Assembly (NCBI GenBank): GCA_965655625.1
Contig: CBFHHA010000055.1
Coordinates: 1 to 11,292 of the forward strand
DNA: 11,292 bases
Direction: 5' to 3'
Source: CAJJDF01 sp965655625
Lineage (GTDB): Bacteria; Bacteroidota; Bacteroidia; Flavobacteriales_D; CAJJDF01
Below the pieces are notes generated by a model. It worked only from the letters and a program-made list of their open reading frames with translations. It was not told where the DNA came from and did not search any database. How positions within the stretch are numbered: position 1 is the first letter of the stretch; every line of letters begins with the position of its first letter. This document shows, one piece after another, positions 1-7,041 of the stretch. The position numbers were made by a program, and so were the translations under genes.

Positions 1-479
1 TTTTTATCATTTATTTTTTTTTCTCTAGCTGCTTGTTTTTGTTTTAGTTGATCGTTATTAAAAACATATATCCAACCGTCATTGAAATTAAAAATTATTT
101 CACCTGTAGTTTGTCCCTTATCAACATTACCTATTTTTGATTCTTTAAGAAGGTTAAAACAAGAATAACTGTAATAACTAATAATATTTGGAAATCCTTT
201 TTTGGTAATTAAAAATAACGTGCTACTCCCTTTACTCCATGAAAAAGATTTTTCATATTGAAAACCACCTATAACCATTTGCTCATCGCTTATTGAACTT
301 TCTTCATATTGAACATACCCTTGACTTGACAAAAAAGAATTAATACTCTGTTTATTTTCACGGGTCATTTTTATGAGCTGATAATCCTTTAAACAGTTAT
401 TTGTGCTTTGCGAAAAAAGGGAGATTAAGGATATCGAAAAAAGAAGCGAAAACGCAAGTCTTTTTATTGTAAGTTGCAT
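1..479 (-). CDS. Secreted protein of unknown function, partial (3' end beyond window)
   Basis: The minus strand is open from an ATG at 479 to the window edge, 159 codons without a stop, so the C-terminus is missing. The first 24 residues form a clear signal peptide: MQLTIKRLAF, a run of Leu/Ser/Ile/Phe, then LFSQ/S, the cleavage style of other Bacteroidota exported proteins including the M23 protein in this window. The mature part begins STNNCLKDYQ, is polar with many Tyr, Phe and Ser residues, contains two Cys (NNC and YSC), and reaches a charged Gln/Lys-rich stretch (QLKQKQAAREKK) at the edge. The start is fixed by the signal peptide, and the leader is A-rich with no Shine-Dalgarno sequence. 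It lies 152 bases downstream of the WG-repeat gene on the same strand, which suggests a separate transcript. I do not recognise a family. It is probably periplasmic or surface exposed. Confidence 0.75.
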   Translation of the reverse strand, partial: MQLTIKRLAFSLLFSISLISLFSQSTNNCLKDYQLIKMTRENKQSINSFLSSQGYVQYEESSISDEQMVIGGFQYEKSFSWSKGSSTLFLITKKGFPNIISYYSYSCFNLLKESKIGNVDKGQTTGEIIFNFNDGWIYVFNNDQLKQKQAAREKKINDK

Positions 480-631
480 AGTTTTTTTTTATTTTTTAGC
501 TCTAGGACAGCCTTATTTGTATTCATAAATAGTCAGTAAAACTTCATTCATTGCCTAAGTCATTTGTCGGCATTGAAATTCTCAAATACTTTATTTTTTC
601 TACATTAATTTTTGGGAAAATTTCATCTTAT

Positions 632-2422
632 CTATTCTGCTACCTCTTCTGTTACTTCTGACTCAGATTTTGGACTTTCTTTCTTCTTTGAAGTAATTAT
701 TACTCGTAATTCTCTTCTACTTTGTTTCAATCGAATTGTGCAATTTTCGTTTTCAAACAAATCATCAATCCGATTGAATCCTTGTTGATTATTTAACAAA
801 TGATCTTCAATATTCTTTACCAGTTTATCAATTTTACCATAACCTGTGCTAGAATAATCAAAACTAATGCGATATTCATACTTATTTATTGGGGCATCAT
901 ACTTATAAATCTTTTTTTCGTACCACCCATCTCGAACAGTTGTGTAGGGTTTGCAATGAACACTGAACTCTACGTTTGTATATTCATCATTTGCAGTTAA
1001 ATTCGAAATAATATGTCTTCCATTATATAGTTTTCTTGGATCGTCAATCTTTGATTTAAAATCTGATTCCGGATATTCCTTCAATATTTCATCTATGGTT
1101 TGATTTTTAGGTGAATTAAGTCCTTCACCAAAGGTTAAAACATTGATAATAGAATTGATATCAAAAAAATCTGAAATAATTAATTCTGTTTTGGTACTTT
1201 TAAAACTATTACTCCAAGATAGGTAGCTATATTGAGGATTAATTTTATACTTACCATCTAGTCCAATAAACCCCCATTTCCTTCCATTTCTTACTGGAGC
1301 TAAACCTCCATTGAATTCTAGTGCATGATCAAATTGAGGATTAATTTCTATTTTACCTGATTTGTCAATATATCCGTATTTTTTTCCAATTTTCACAGGA
1401 GCCAATGCATTTCCATCAAAAATATAGGCTTCATTAAACTGAGGGTTTATCACAACCTCACCGTCTCGATTTATCCATCCATATTTCCCATCCAAATCAA
1501 CTTGAAATAAATCTCCATCAATTTTTATCATATCATACTGAGGATTTACAATAAATTTTCCTCTCTCATTGATGAGTCCCCATTTATAATCTTCGTTCAC
1601 AACAGTTGCCAATTCTCCGATAAATTCATCACCGCCATGAAATTGAGCATTTATTGTGAATTTCCCTTCCTTATTAATGTAACCAACTTTTCCATCTAGA
1701 GTTACGCTACACAATCCTTCACTGAAATAACCGATACTTTCAAATTGAGGAGCAATTACTATTTCTCCTTCTTTATTCACAAACCCCCATTTCTGACTGT
1801 CATTGGATTTAATTAGAATACCTCCTAATCCCTCAGAAAAATTTCGGNNNNNNNNNNNNNNNNNNNNNNNNNNNNNNNNNNNNNNNNNNNNNNNNNNNNN
1901 NNNNNNNNNNNNNNNNNNNNNNNNNNNNNNNNNNNNNNNNNNNNNTTCTTTATTCACAAACCCCCATTTCTGACTGTCATTGGATTTAATTAGAATACCT
2001 CCTAATCCCTCAGAAAAATTTCGGGTTTCTCTTGCTTCAGGTAAACTAACCAATATTTCACCTTGTTTATTGATTAATACTGGATAAGAATCTTCATTCA
2101 CTATCCAAGCTACTTCTTCTGAAAATGCACCAGCATATTCGTAATTTCCGGGAAATGCATATTTTCCTTCTTTGTTTATATATTTATAACCTTGGTTTTT
2201 TCCTTCTGATTTTACACGTGCTAAACCATCATGAAATAATTCGGCCTCTTCAAACTGTGGATTAATAATTATTTCTCCGTCTCTATTAATGTATTGATAT
2301 AAGCCATCGACTTGAACAGGAATCAATTCAAAGTCAGGAATATTACCTGTATTGCTACATGAATTAAGGATAAATAGTAAAAAGATAGAGAGAATAAAAA
2401 GGATTGTCTTTAATTTTTTCAT
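632..2422 (-). CDS. WG-repeat lipoprotein with unassigned C-terminal domain
   Basis: Residues 1-22 are a lipoprotein signal (MKKLKTILFI, hydrophobic run, LNSC with lipidated Cys22), so the protein should be membrane-anchored and exported. From about residue 38 to 398 it consists of WG (Trp-Gly) repeats of the form WGFVNKEGEIVIAPQF or YGYIDKSGKIEINPQF, spaced 34-38 residues. I count nine real copies. The tenth copy in the raw translation comes from a 79-base duplication flanking the N run at 1848-1945. Removing it gives a protein of about 537 residues with regular repeat spacing. WG repeats are thought to form extended beta structures and to bind protein partners; no enzymatic role is established. 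Residues from about 403 onward form a separate globular region with no family I recognise, ending in an acidic Ser/Glu tail (SESEVTEEVAE). The gene sits 110 bases after the serine hydrolase on the same strand, so cotranscription is possible but not shown. Confidence 0.88.
   Translation of the reverse strand: MKKLKTILFILSIFLLFILNSCSNTGNIPDFELIPVQVDGLYQYINRDGEIIINPQFEEAELFHDGLARVKSEGKNQGYKYINKEGKYAFPGNYEYAGAFSEEVAWIVNEDSYPVLINKQGEILVSLPEARETRNFSEGLGGILIKSNDSQKWGFVNKEXXXXXXXXXXXXXXXXXXXXXXXXXXXXXXXXXRNFSEGLGGILIKSNDSQKWGFVNKEGEIVIAPQFESIGYFSEGLCSVTLDGKVGYINKEGKFTINAQFHGGDEFIGELATVVNEDYKWGLINERGKFIVNPQYDMIKIDGDLFQVDLDGKYGWINRDGEVVINPQFNEAYIFDGNALAPVKIGKKYGYIDKSGKIEINPQFDHALEFNGGLAPVRNGRKWGFIGLDGKYKINPQYSYLSWSNSFKSTKTELIISDFFDINSIINVLTFGEGLNSPKNQTIDEILKEYPESDFKSKIDDPRKLYNGRHIISNLTANDEYTNVEFSVHCKPYTTVRDGWYEKKIYKYDAPINKYEYRISFDYSSTGYGKIDKLVKNIEDHLLNNQQGFNRIDDLFENENCTIRLKQSRRELRVIITSKKKESPKSESEVTEEVAE
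1769..1847. repeat. 79-bp exact direct repeat, copy 1 (left flank of N run)
   Basis: These 79 bases are identical to 1946-2024 on the other side of the N run. They encode the WG unit containing KWGFVNKE. The copies end and begin exactly at the gap, which is what overlapping contig ends look like when a scaffolder leaves them unmerged. Confidence 0.95.
1848..1945. other. Assembly gap, 98 N, probably artefactual
   Basis: A run of 98 N lies between two identical 79-base ends. Deleting the N run and one copy removes 177 bases (59 codons). That keeps the reading frame and restores the 34-residue WG spacing, so no real sequence is likely to be missing. Confidence 0.85.
1946..2024. repeat. 79-bp exact direct repeat, copy 2 (right flank of N run)
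   Basis: This is the second copy of 1769-1847. The match stops exactly where unique sequence resumes at 2025, giving an overlap with sharp borders rather than a diverged tandem duplication. Confidence 0.95.
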
Positions 2423-2532
2423 TGTGTGTTGTTTTAAAATTATATTTTACTCAATGGTTTTTTTTGAAAATTAAATTATTATTGAGATTTTAAAATTACG
2501 GAATTTCAGTATAATCTCCGTATTTAGTCTGT

Positions 2533-3763
2533 TTAATTATTGGTTTTTAGCAAATTATATTTATACAAGGTTTTTGAAAGTTCTGTAGCAAAAAGCCTAG
2601 CAGTCTTTTCATATTCATAGTAGGAGTCATTTATTACGTTATTTTTGTTAACATAAATGGAGTATGTCAAACCAAATTTAACCCCGTTTTCAATTACCTC
2701 AAAAAAGCTAGACTCGGTTACAAATCCATAAGAAATTCCGATTTTAGAGTAAATTAAAACATCCTTGGGAATAATGGAATAGCCAAGATCTGAGAATTTG
2801 TGATAATTGTCGGGAAATTGGTTGCTATCAGAGTATTGTTTATTCGATAAGTCTCTTGGTACTTTTTTCAAACATTTTTTTAAAAATTTTCTTTGGTTAT
2901 AATTCAAATTCCATTTTTTGTTAAATTGAGTACTATCCAGGTACAACAAATCATATAAAGTGTTTTCAATATCCTCAAGAGACATGCTGTTCATATTTGA
3001 AAAATCATAGGGTTCATCAATGATTTTTCCATGTCGAATTTGTTGAGAACCAATAAGTTTGGCCAGGTCCTTTTTATTTGTTTTATCCACTGGATTGATT
3101 TTCACANNNNNNNNNNNNNNNNNNNNNNNNNNNNNNNNNNNNNNNNNNNNNNNNNNNNNNNNNNNNNNNNNNNNNNNNNNNNNNNNNNNNNNNNNNNNNN
3201 NNNNNNTCCACTCCATTAAGGTTCATACATCTAGAAAAAGAGTGAACTATTTGAGTAGAATTTATACTTTTTTGCCTCAAACTTTTTTTTATTTCAGAAG
3301 GAGATAAAAAGTAAAAAAAATAAGTAAAATAAGAGTCGTCACTTACAACTAACATTTCCTCAATCATTTGACCTATTGTAATGTTCAATAATTGGTTATT
3401 TATCAATACTTTATTCTTGCTACAAGGATCTATATAGGATATAACCAAGTAATTATTAATAGAGATTCCCTTATTTTTAAGTTTCTCCATCAGCAGAATA
3501 GAGAGTGGCAGTTTCACCATACTTGCTGGATAAAAATATTTATTGGAGCCAAAATCATAAGTTGTTTTAATAGGAATAACTCCAACTTGTTCTTTTATTT
3601 CGGTATATTTAATTTGAACCCGATATTTGTCATTGTTCATTATCGAATCTAATAGTTCTGATTCACCACTTAAATAAGACTTAAAACTTTTATTGTTAGT
3701 AATTTGACAATGAATATATTCGTTTATCGAAGTCATAAATATTATAAATAAAAGATATTTCAT
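2533..3763 (-). CDS. Beta-lactamase-like serine hydrolase (class A / D,D-peptidase fold), split by a gap
   Basis: One gene is interrupted by the N run at 3107-3206. The 5' part (3763-3207, about 185 residues) has a signal peptide (MKYLLFIIFM...IHCQ) and the acylation motif S81-M-V-K84 in YPASMVKLPLSIL. It also has SDD at 141-143, where class A enzymes usually have SDN. The 3' part (3106-2533) carries PYDFSNMNS and the third motif as KIG in SKIGISYGFV (codons at 2737-2745), where KTG is usual. Order and spacing fit the class A beta-lactamase/transpeptidase-like fold, which forms a serine acyl-enzyme on D-Ala-D-Ala peptides or beta-lactams. The halves are in different frames only because the N run is 100 long; a gap divisible by three restores one frame. 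The gene follows the M23 gene by 19 bases. Probably periplasmic. Whether it is a hydrolase of muropeptides, a beta-lactamase or another esterase cannot be told from sequence. Confidence 0.85.
3107..3206. other. Assembly gap, 100 N, inside serine hydrolase gene
   Basis: This run of exactly 100 N is likely a placeholder of unknown length. The flanks share no overlap, unlike the gap at 1848. The coding frames on its two sides disagree by one base, so the true length is probably a multiple of three if the gene is intact. Confidence 0.95.
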
Positions 3764-3782
3764 TTTTTAAAATAAATAAAAA

Positions 3783-4769
3783 TTAACGAACTCTTAATTT
3801 TTTACCAATTGCAATTTTATTTGGATTCTTTATTCTGTTAAGTCTTTGTAATTTTTTAACTGAAGTCTTATGTTTCCTAGCAATACCTGATAGAGTTTCC
3901 CCACTCCTTACCACATGATATTTTCTTGGTATTATTGGATCGGTAATATCTTTCTTTTGAATTATTAAGGTATCTGATTTAATTTCAAACGTTTTCTTAT
4001 CAAAAATCTTTAATGGATCAAAAGACTTTCCTTTATAACGCGTTTCGAAATGTAAATGTGGTCCAGAACTTCGACCTGTTGACCCTCCAAGACCCAGCCG
4101 ATCCTTGCTATAAACTAGCTCACCAGGTTTTACTAAAATTTTACTCATGTGTGCATATAAAGTTTCAATCCCATTAAAATTCCTTACTACAACACAGTTC
4201 CCATAACCACCATCATTATATTGGGCGTATCTCACAATTCCATTAAATGTAGAATATATTGTATCTCCTGTTGTTAATGGCAAATCTAATCCTCTGTGCA
4301 TTCTTCCCCATCTTGGTCCATAACCGTAAGTTAAACTTCCCCAATTATTAAAATAATAATCTTCTTTATCCATCATAATAAGCAATTTTTTAGAAGAAGT
4401 TAATTGTGACACAGAACTTTCAAAAACACAATTTGTACACCAAGATGAGTTAAAAATAGAGTCATTTTTCAAAACAAGAGCTATAATAGAATCTTTATAC
4501 TTATATAAATTTGTGTCAGCTTTTATTGAGTCAATAAATTTTCTGATATAAAAAGGTTTATTTTCTATTAGTTTCGAATTAAATTGAAATGTAAATGCTT
4601 TATTTATATTTTCGTCACTTTTTACTTCTGGTCGAGTTTGAAAAATTTTTCCATTATACTCCCATGTTGTATCACACGTCACCCTCATTTTTATTTCTTG
4701 CGAAAAAAGAGTGTTAAGACATGCAGACATTATTAGCAATAATGTTATTATTGAGTATTTTAATTTCAT
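3783..4769 (-). CDS. M23 family metallopeptidase with C-terminal LysM
   Basis: This is a predicted zinc-dependent peptidoglycan endopeptidase of the LytM/lysostaphin type. Residues 1-24 are a signal peptide (MKLKYSIITLLLI...LFSQ); Cys17 in IMSAC makes a lipoprotein reading possible but weaker. Residues 25-135 are an unassigned N-terminal region with a CTNC motif at 111-114. The M23 domain spans about 145-255, with zinc ligands H158 and D162 (HRGLD) and H240 (HLHFE), plus H207 in LYAHMS and H238, so the active site is complete. A LysM domain at 283-327 (YHVVRSGETLSGIARKHKTS) binds glycan GlcNAc units and should hold the enzyme on the sacculus. The ATG overlaps the stop of the transpeptidase as TAATG, and the serine hydrolase follows 19 bases later. 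Together the three look like one operon that breaks and re-forms peptide cross-links in the periplasm. Confidence 0.95.
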   Translation of the reverse strand: MKLKYSIITLLLIMSACLNTLFSQEIKMRVTCDTTWEYNGKIFQTRPEVKSDENINKAFTFQFNSKLIENKPFYIRKFIDSIKADTNLYKYKDSIIALVLKNDSIFNSSWCTNCVFESSVSQLTSSKKLLIMMDKEDYYFNNWGSLTYGYGPRWGRMHRGLDLPLTTGDTIYSTFNGIVRYAQYNDGGYGNCVVVRNFNGIETLYAHMSKILVKPGELVYSKDRLGLGGSTGRSSGPHLHFETRYKGKSFDPLKIFDKKTFEIKSDTLIIQKKDITDPIIPRKYHVVRSGETLSGIARKHKTSVKKLQRLNRIKNPNKIAIGKKLRVR

Positions 4770-4771
4770 TA
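4767..4771 (-). promoter_or_regulatory. TAATG stop/start overlap (likely translational coupling)
   Basis: The transpeptidase TAA (4771-4769) shares one base with the ATG of the M23 gene (4769-4767). With no Shine-Dalgarno motif before the ATG, re-initiation by ribosomes ending the upstream gene is a reasonable reading and supports a shared transcript. Confidence 0.6.
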
Positions 4772-5901
4772 TTTTACTTTTTCGTAATCATTGCCATATA
4801 AATTATAGGCATCTAAAATAAAACCATTGTCATGTTTTCCTTCTAGATCAATCTGAAGTTGTTTGGCTCTAAGTGGTTTGTTTTCATTTAACCATTTTCT
4901 AAATTCATTACCTTCCATTTCGTTTTTGAAAGGGAGAAGATTTGATATCGAATCAAGCCTTAACTCAGAATAATATCTATTTTGATCATATAATATAAAA
5001 AAATTTGCATTATTTGGTATCCACCATCGTATGAACTTTGAGGCGAAATCAGAAACCCGTACACAACCAATGCTATTTGATGAGCCTAGCATTCCTCGAG
5101 ACACACCTCTCAAAGCTACTTCGTGAATCCCATTTTGTTTCATTGCTTTGGGATATTCCTTTGTAGGTGACATTAATAAAAAATTAGGTAATTGAGCTCC
5201 AGTTTTAAAAAATGTGACACGATTATTACCTCCACCAAGCTTTGTGTCATGTTGTTTATCTAATTCTGTATATTTTCTACTCGTTTCCCAGTTTTTAGAA
5301 GTTATTGTATATTGAGCACCATAATAATTTCTGTACTTACCTGTTGGCAGGTTTGGAATATATCCTGTAATTTTCACTTTGTCATTTGAGTCTCTTGTAT
5401 GGGTAGTGGTCAATCTTTTTGCGGAAACTGCAAATTCACCAATTAATTCAATTGTATCTTTTTTTAATTCACATAGACAAATCGTCTGTCCTAGAGCATA
5501 TGCTTTTTTATTCAAAATTCCATATTCCCTTTTTAACCCGGGAGTTTTATATCTCCAGACTTTGTCGAAAAAATTATAAATAAGATCTTTATCTTTTAAG
5601 TAATTATCCTGAAGATAAGCTATTAGGTTGGAATCCGCATTATTTAGATCATCTGTTGCTTCATTCAGCAATGTCAATAGTTTTTTATCATAGTTTTTAA
5701 AATCCTCTAATTTGCTTAAGTCAGGATTTTTTTCTGATATCCCCTTATTTTTCATGTTAGAATCTAATACCATAAAATTTCCAACCAAATATCTATTTGT
5801 GTAATTTGACGTTGAATCGAGACTTTGATTGTATAATTCCTCCAAATTGAAAAAAGTACGTTTGTCATTTGGATAGAGAGTGCTGTCATTTAGCAGAGGC
5901 A
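4769..5901 (-). CDS. L,D-transpeptidase (YkuD fold), 5' end lost in gap
   Basis: The first Met-like codon in the frame is a TTG at 5845, but the frame stays open upstream through PLLNDSTLYPNDKRTFFN to the N run. The start and any signal peptide are therefore missing. The catalytic signature is H241 (GIHEVALRG) and S258-I-G-C261-V-R263 (SIGCVRVSDF), numbered from the TTG; Cys codon at 5063-5065. This is the YkuD active site, with Cys as nucleophile and His as base. The preceding beta-rich part (about 110-235: AYALGQTICL, PTGKYRNYYG, GAQLPNFLLM) and the tail after 300 with FRKWLNEN match longer Bacteroidota members of the family. Such enzymes form 3-3 (L,D) cross-links, hydrolyse them, or attach proteins to peptidoglycan in the periplasm; which one applies here is unknown. 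The stop overlaps the M23 start. A 358-residue minimum is long compared with compact YkuD enzymes. Confidence 0.92.
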
Positions 5902-6000
5902 NNNNNNNNNNNNNNNNNNNNNNNNNNNNNNNNNNNNNNNNNNNNNNNNNNNNNNNNNNNNNNNNNNNNNNNNNNNNNNNNNNNNNNNNNNNNNNNNNNN
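5902..6000. other. Assembly gap, 99 N, between two truncated divergent genes
   Basis: The left flank is inside the 5' region of the minus-strand transpeptidase. The right flank is inside an Fn3-type repeat of a plus-strand gene. Both genes need additional N-terminal coding sequence, so 99 bases cannot be the real distance. Confidence 0.9.
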
Positions 6001-6690
6001 AATGGCGGATCAGCTATTACCAGACGTGGTATTTGCTGGAGCACAGGCATGAACCCAACTGTTTCAAACAATACAACTAACAATGGATCCGGATTAGGAA
6101 GCTATACGAGCATCGCTTCAAACCTTTTAGCTAATACAACATATTACGTTAGGGCTTATGCAACAAATAGCATTGGTACAGCTTACGGTAATCAAATTTC
6201 CTTCAGTACTTTATCTATTTCAACTCCTCCGATAACAGCCACATTGATTGGAACGGATAATTGTTCAAGTCTAGCTGGAGTAAATTCATCTTACCGCAGA
6301 TGGAGTGGTTCCTCTTATACTTATTCTCCCTGGACCATATCCAATTCAGGTTACTCAGGATCATGTTGGCTAGCTCCAGATCCAAGTCTTACAGGGACAG
6401 GAGCTGTTGGTACCCATTATGTACAATTTAATAAAACATTCGCAGACAGTGGGTATATAGAGTTTTGGTTAAACACCCATAATCCTGGATATAACAATAT
6501 TTATCCTACCATATATATAGATGGAGTAGCCCAAAATACTCCCTCAAAAATTGGTGGGCAATTGTCTTCGTTTTATTTTATGCAAGTCAGGTCGGAGATC
6601 ATTTCATCTGGAACCCATTCCATTAAAATAGAATTTAATGGGAATTACTATATATTTAAAATTGATGAAATCGCTTATTTTGAGTATTAA
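6001..6690 (+). CDS. Fn3-like repeat surface protein, C-terminal part only
   Basis: The frame is open from the gap and ends at TAA 6688-6690, 229 residues. The first ~70 residues (GGSAITRRGICWST, then YTSIASNLLANTTYYVRAYA and TNSIGTAYGNQISFST) are one copy of the fibronectin-III-like repeat that occurs in tandem in large secreted Bacteroidota proteins. The remaining ~155 residues are a Ser/Tyr/Gly-rich beta-type module (CSSLAGVN, SGSCWLAPDP, HYVQFNKTFADSGYIEFWL, ending KIDEIAYFEY) that resembles carbohydrate-binding-like beta-sandwiches. I cannot name the family. There is no type IX secretion sorting domain after it; the protein ends at the sandwich. An apparent start codon at 5869 lies on the other contig inside the transpeptidase gene and is not this gene's start. 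Repeats of this kind often break assemblies, which fits the gap. Likely role: surface adhesion or binding. Confidence 0.8.
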   Translation, partial: NGGSAITRRGICWSTGMNPTVSNNTTNNGSGLGSYTSIASNLLANTTYYVRAYATNSIGTAYGNQISFSTLSISTPPITATLIGTDNCSSLAGVNSSYRRWSGSSYTYSPWTISNSGYSGSCWLAPDPSLTGTGAVGTHYVQFNKTFADSGYIEFWLNTHNPGYNNIYPTIYIDGVAQNTPSKIGGQLSSFYFMQVRSEIISSGTHSIKIEFNGNYYIFKIDEIAYFEY

Positions 6691-6735
6691 CTGATTTGAA
6701 TTTTTAAACCATTTTATTCAAAAGAAAAATATATT

Positions 6736-6951
6736 ATGAACAAGTTAAAATTTAATTTCTTTTTTTACTCTATACACTAACAGATGTAATTCAGAAAGTC
6801 GATATAAAAGTATTGTATCACATTTGCCGGAATTTACAGACAAACAAATTGATAAATTGCAGTCATTTTCAGAGGTTGGAATGACTTTTTAAAAATTGAG
6901 ATAAAAATAAACAGGTATGGAAACTGCGTAATTTGTTCTAATCGAAACTAA
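6736..6951 (+). pseudogene. Decayed small reading frame, possible lipoprotein remnant
   Basis: The 351 bases between 6690 and 7042 hold no intact gene. From ATG 6736 the frame reads MNKLKFNFFF and stops within a few codons. The next frame then reads RCNSESRYKSIVSHLPEFT and continues to SFSEVGMTF before TAA 6890-6892. The original frame meanwhile resumes as NDFLKIEIKINRYGNCVIC to TAA 6949-6951. A one-base slip in the seven-T run at 6770-6776 and another near 6880 would join all three into about 70 residues of protein-like sequence. This looks like a small exported or lipoprotein gene broken by frameshifts, or two sequencing errors in a real gene. The alternative is plain spacer; the composition is AT-rich, so support is moderate. 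The rest of this spacer (6952-7041) is AT-rich and I see nothing firm in it. Confidence 0.35.
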
Positions 6952-7041
6952 TCAAATCACAGTATTCATTTTTGAAATGATTGATTGGCCAACAATTTTT
7001 TATTAAGAAATTGATATTATATTTAAAAAATCAAAAAAAAC

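Noticed and set aside
542..580. Possible hairpin TGCC...GGCA between the WG gene and the left-edge gene
   Set aside because: Only four base pairs with a long loop and no adjacent T tract; not enough for a terminator.
5845..5847. TTG at 5845 as the start of the L,D-transpeptidase
   Set aside because: The frame continues upstream with plausible protein (PLLNDSTLYPNDKRTFFN) into the gap, and no signal peptide follows the TTG although the enzyme must be exported.
5869..5901. Plus-strand ATG at 5869 as the start of the Fn3-repeat protein
   Set aside because: It lies on the far side of an N run, inside the coding region of the minus-strand transpeptidase, and has no signal peptide.
6952..7041. 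Possible Bacteroidota promoter (TATATTTA-like box) before the lipoprotein gene
   Set aside because: No TTTG-type -33 element lies at the expected distance, and such boxes arise by chance in AT-rich spacer.
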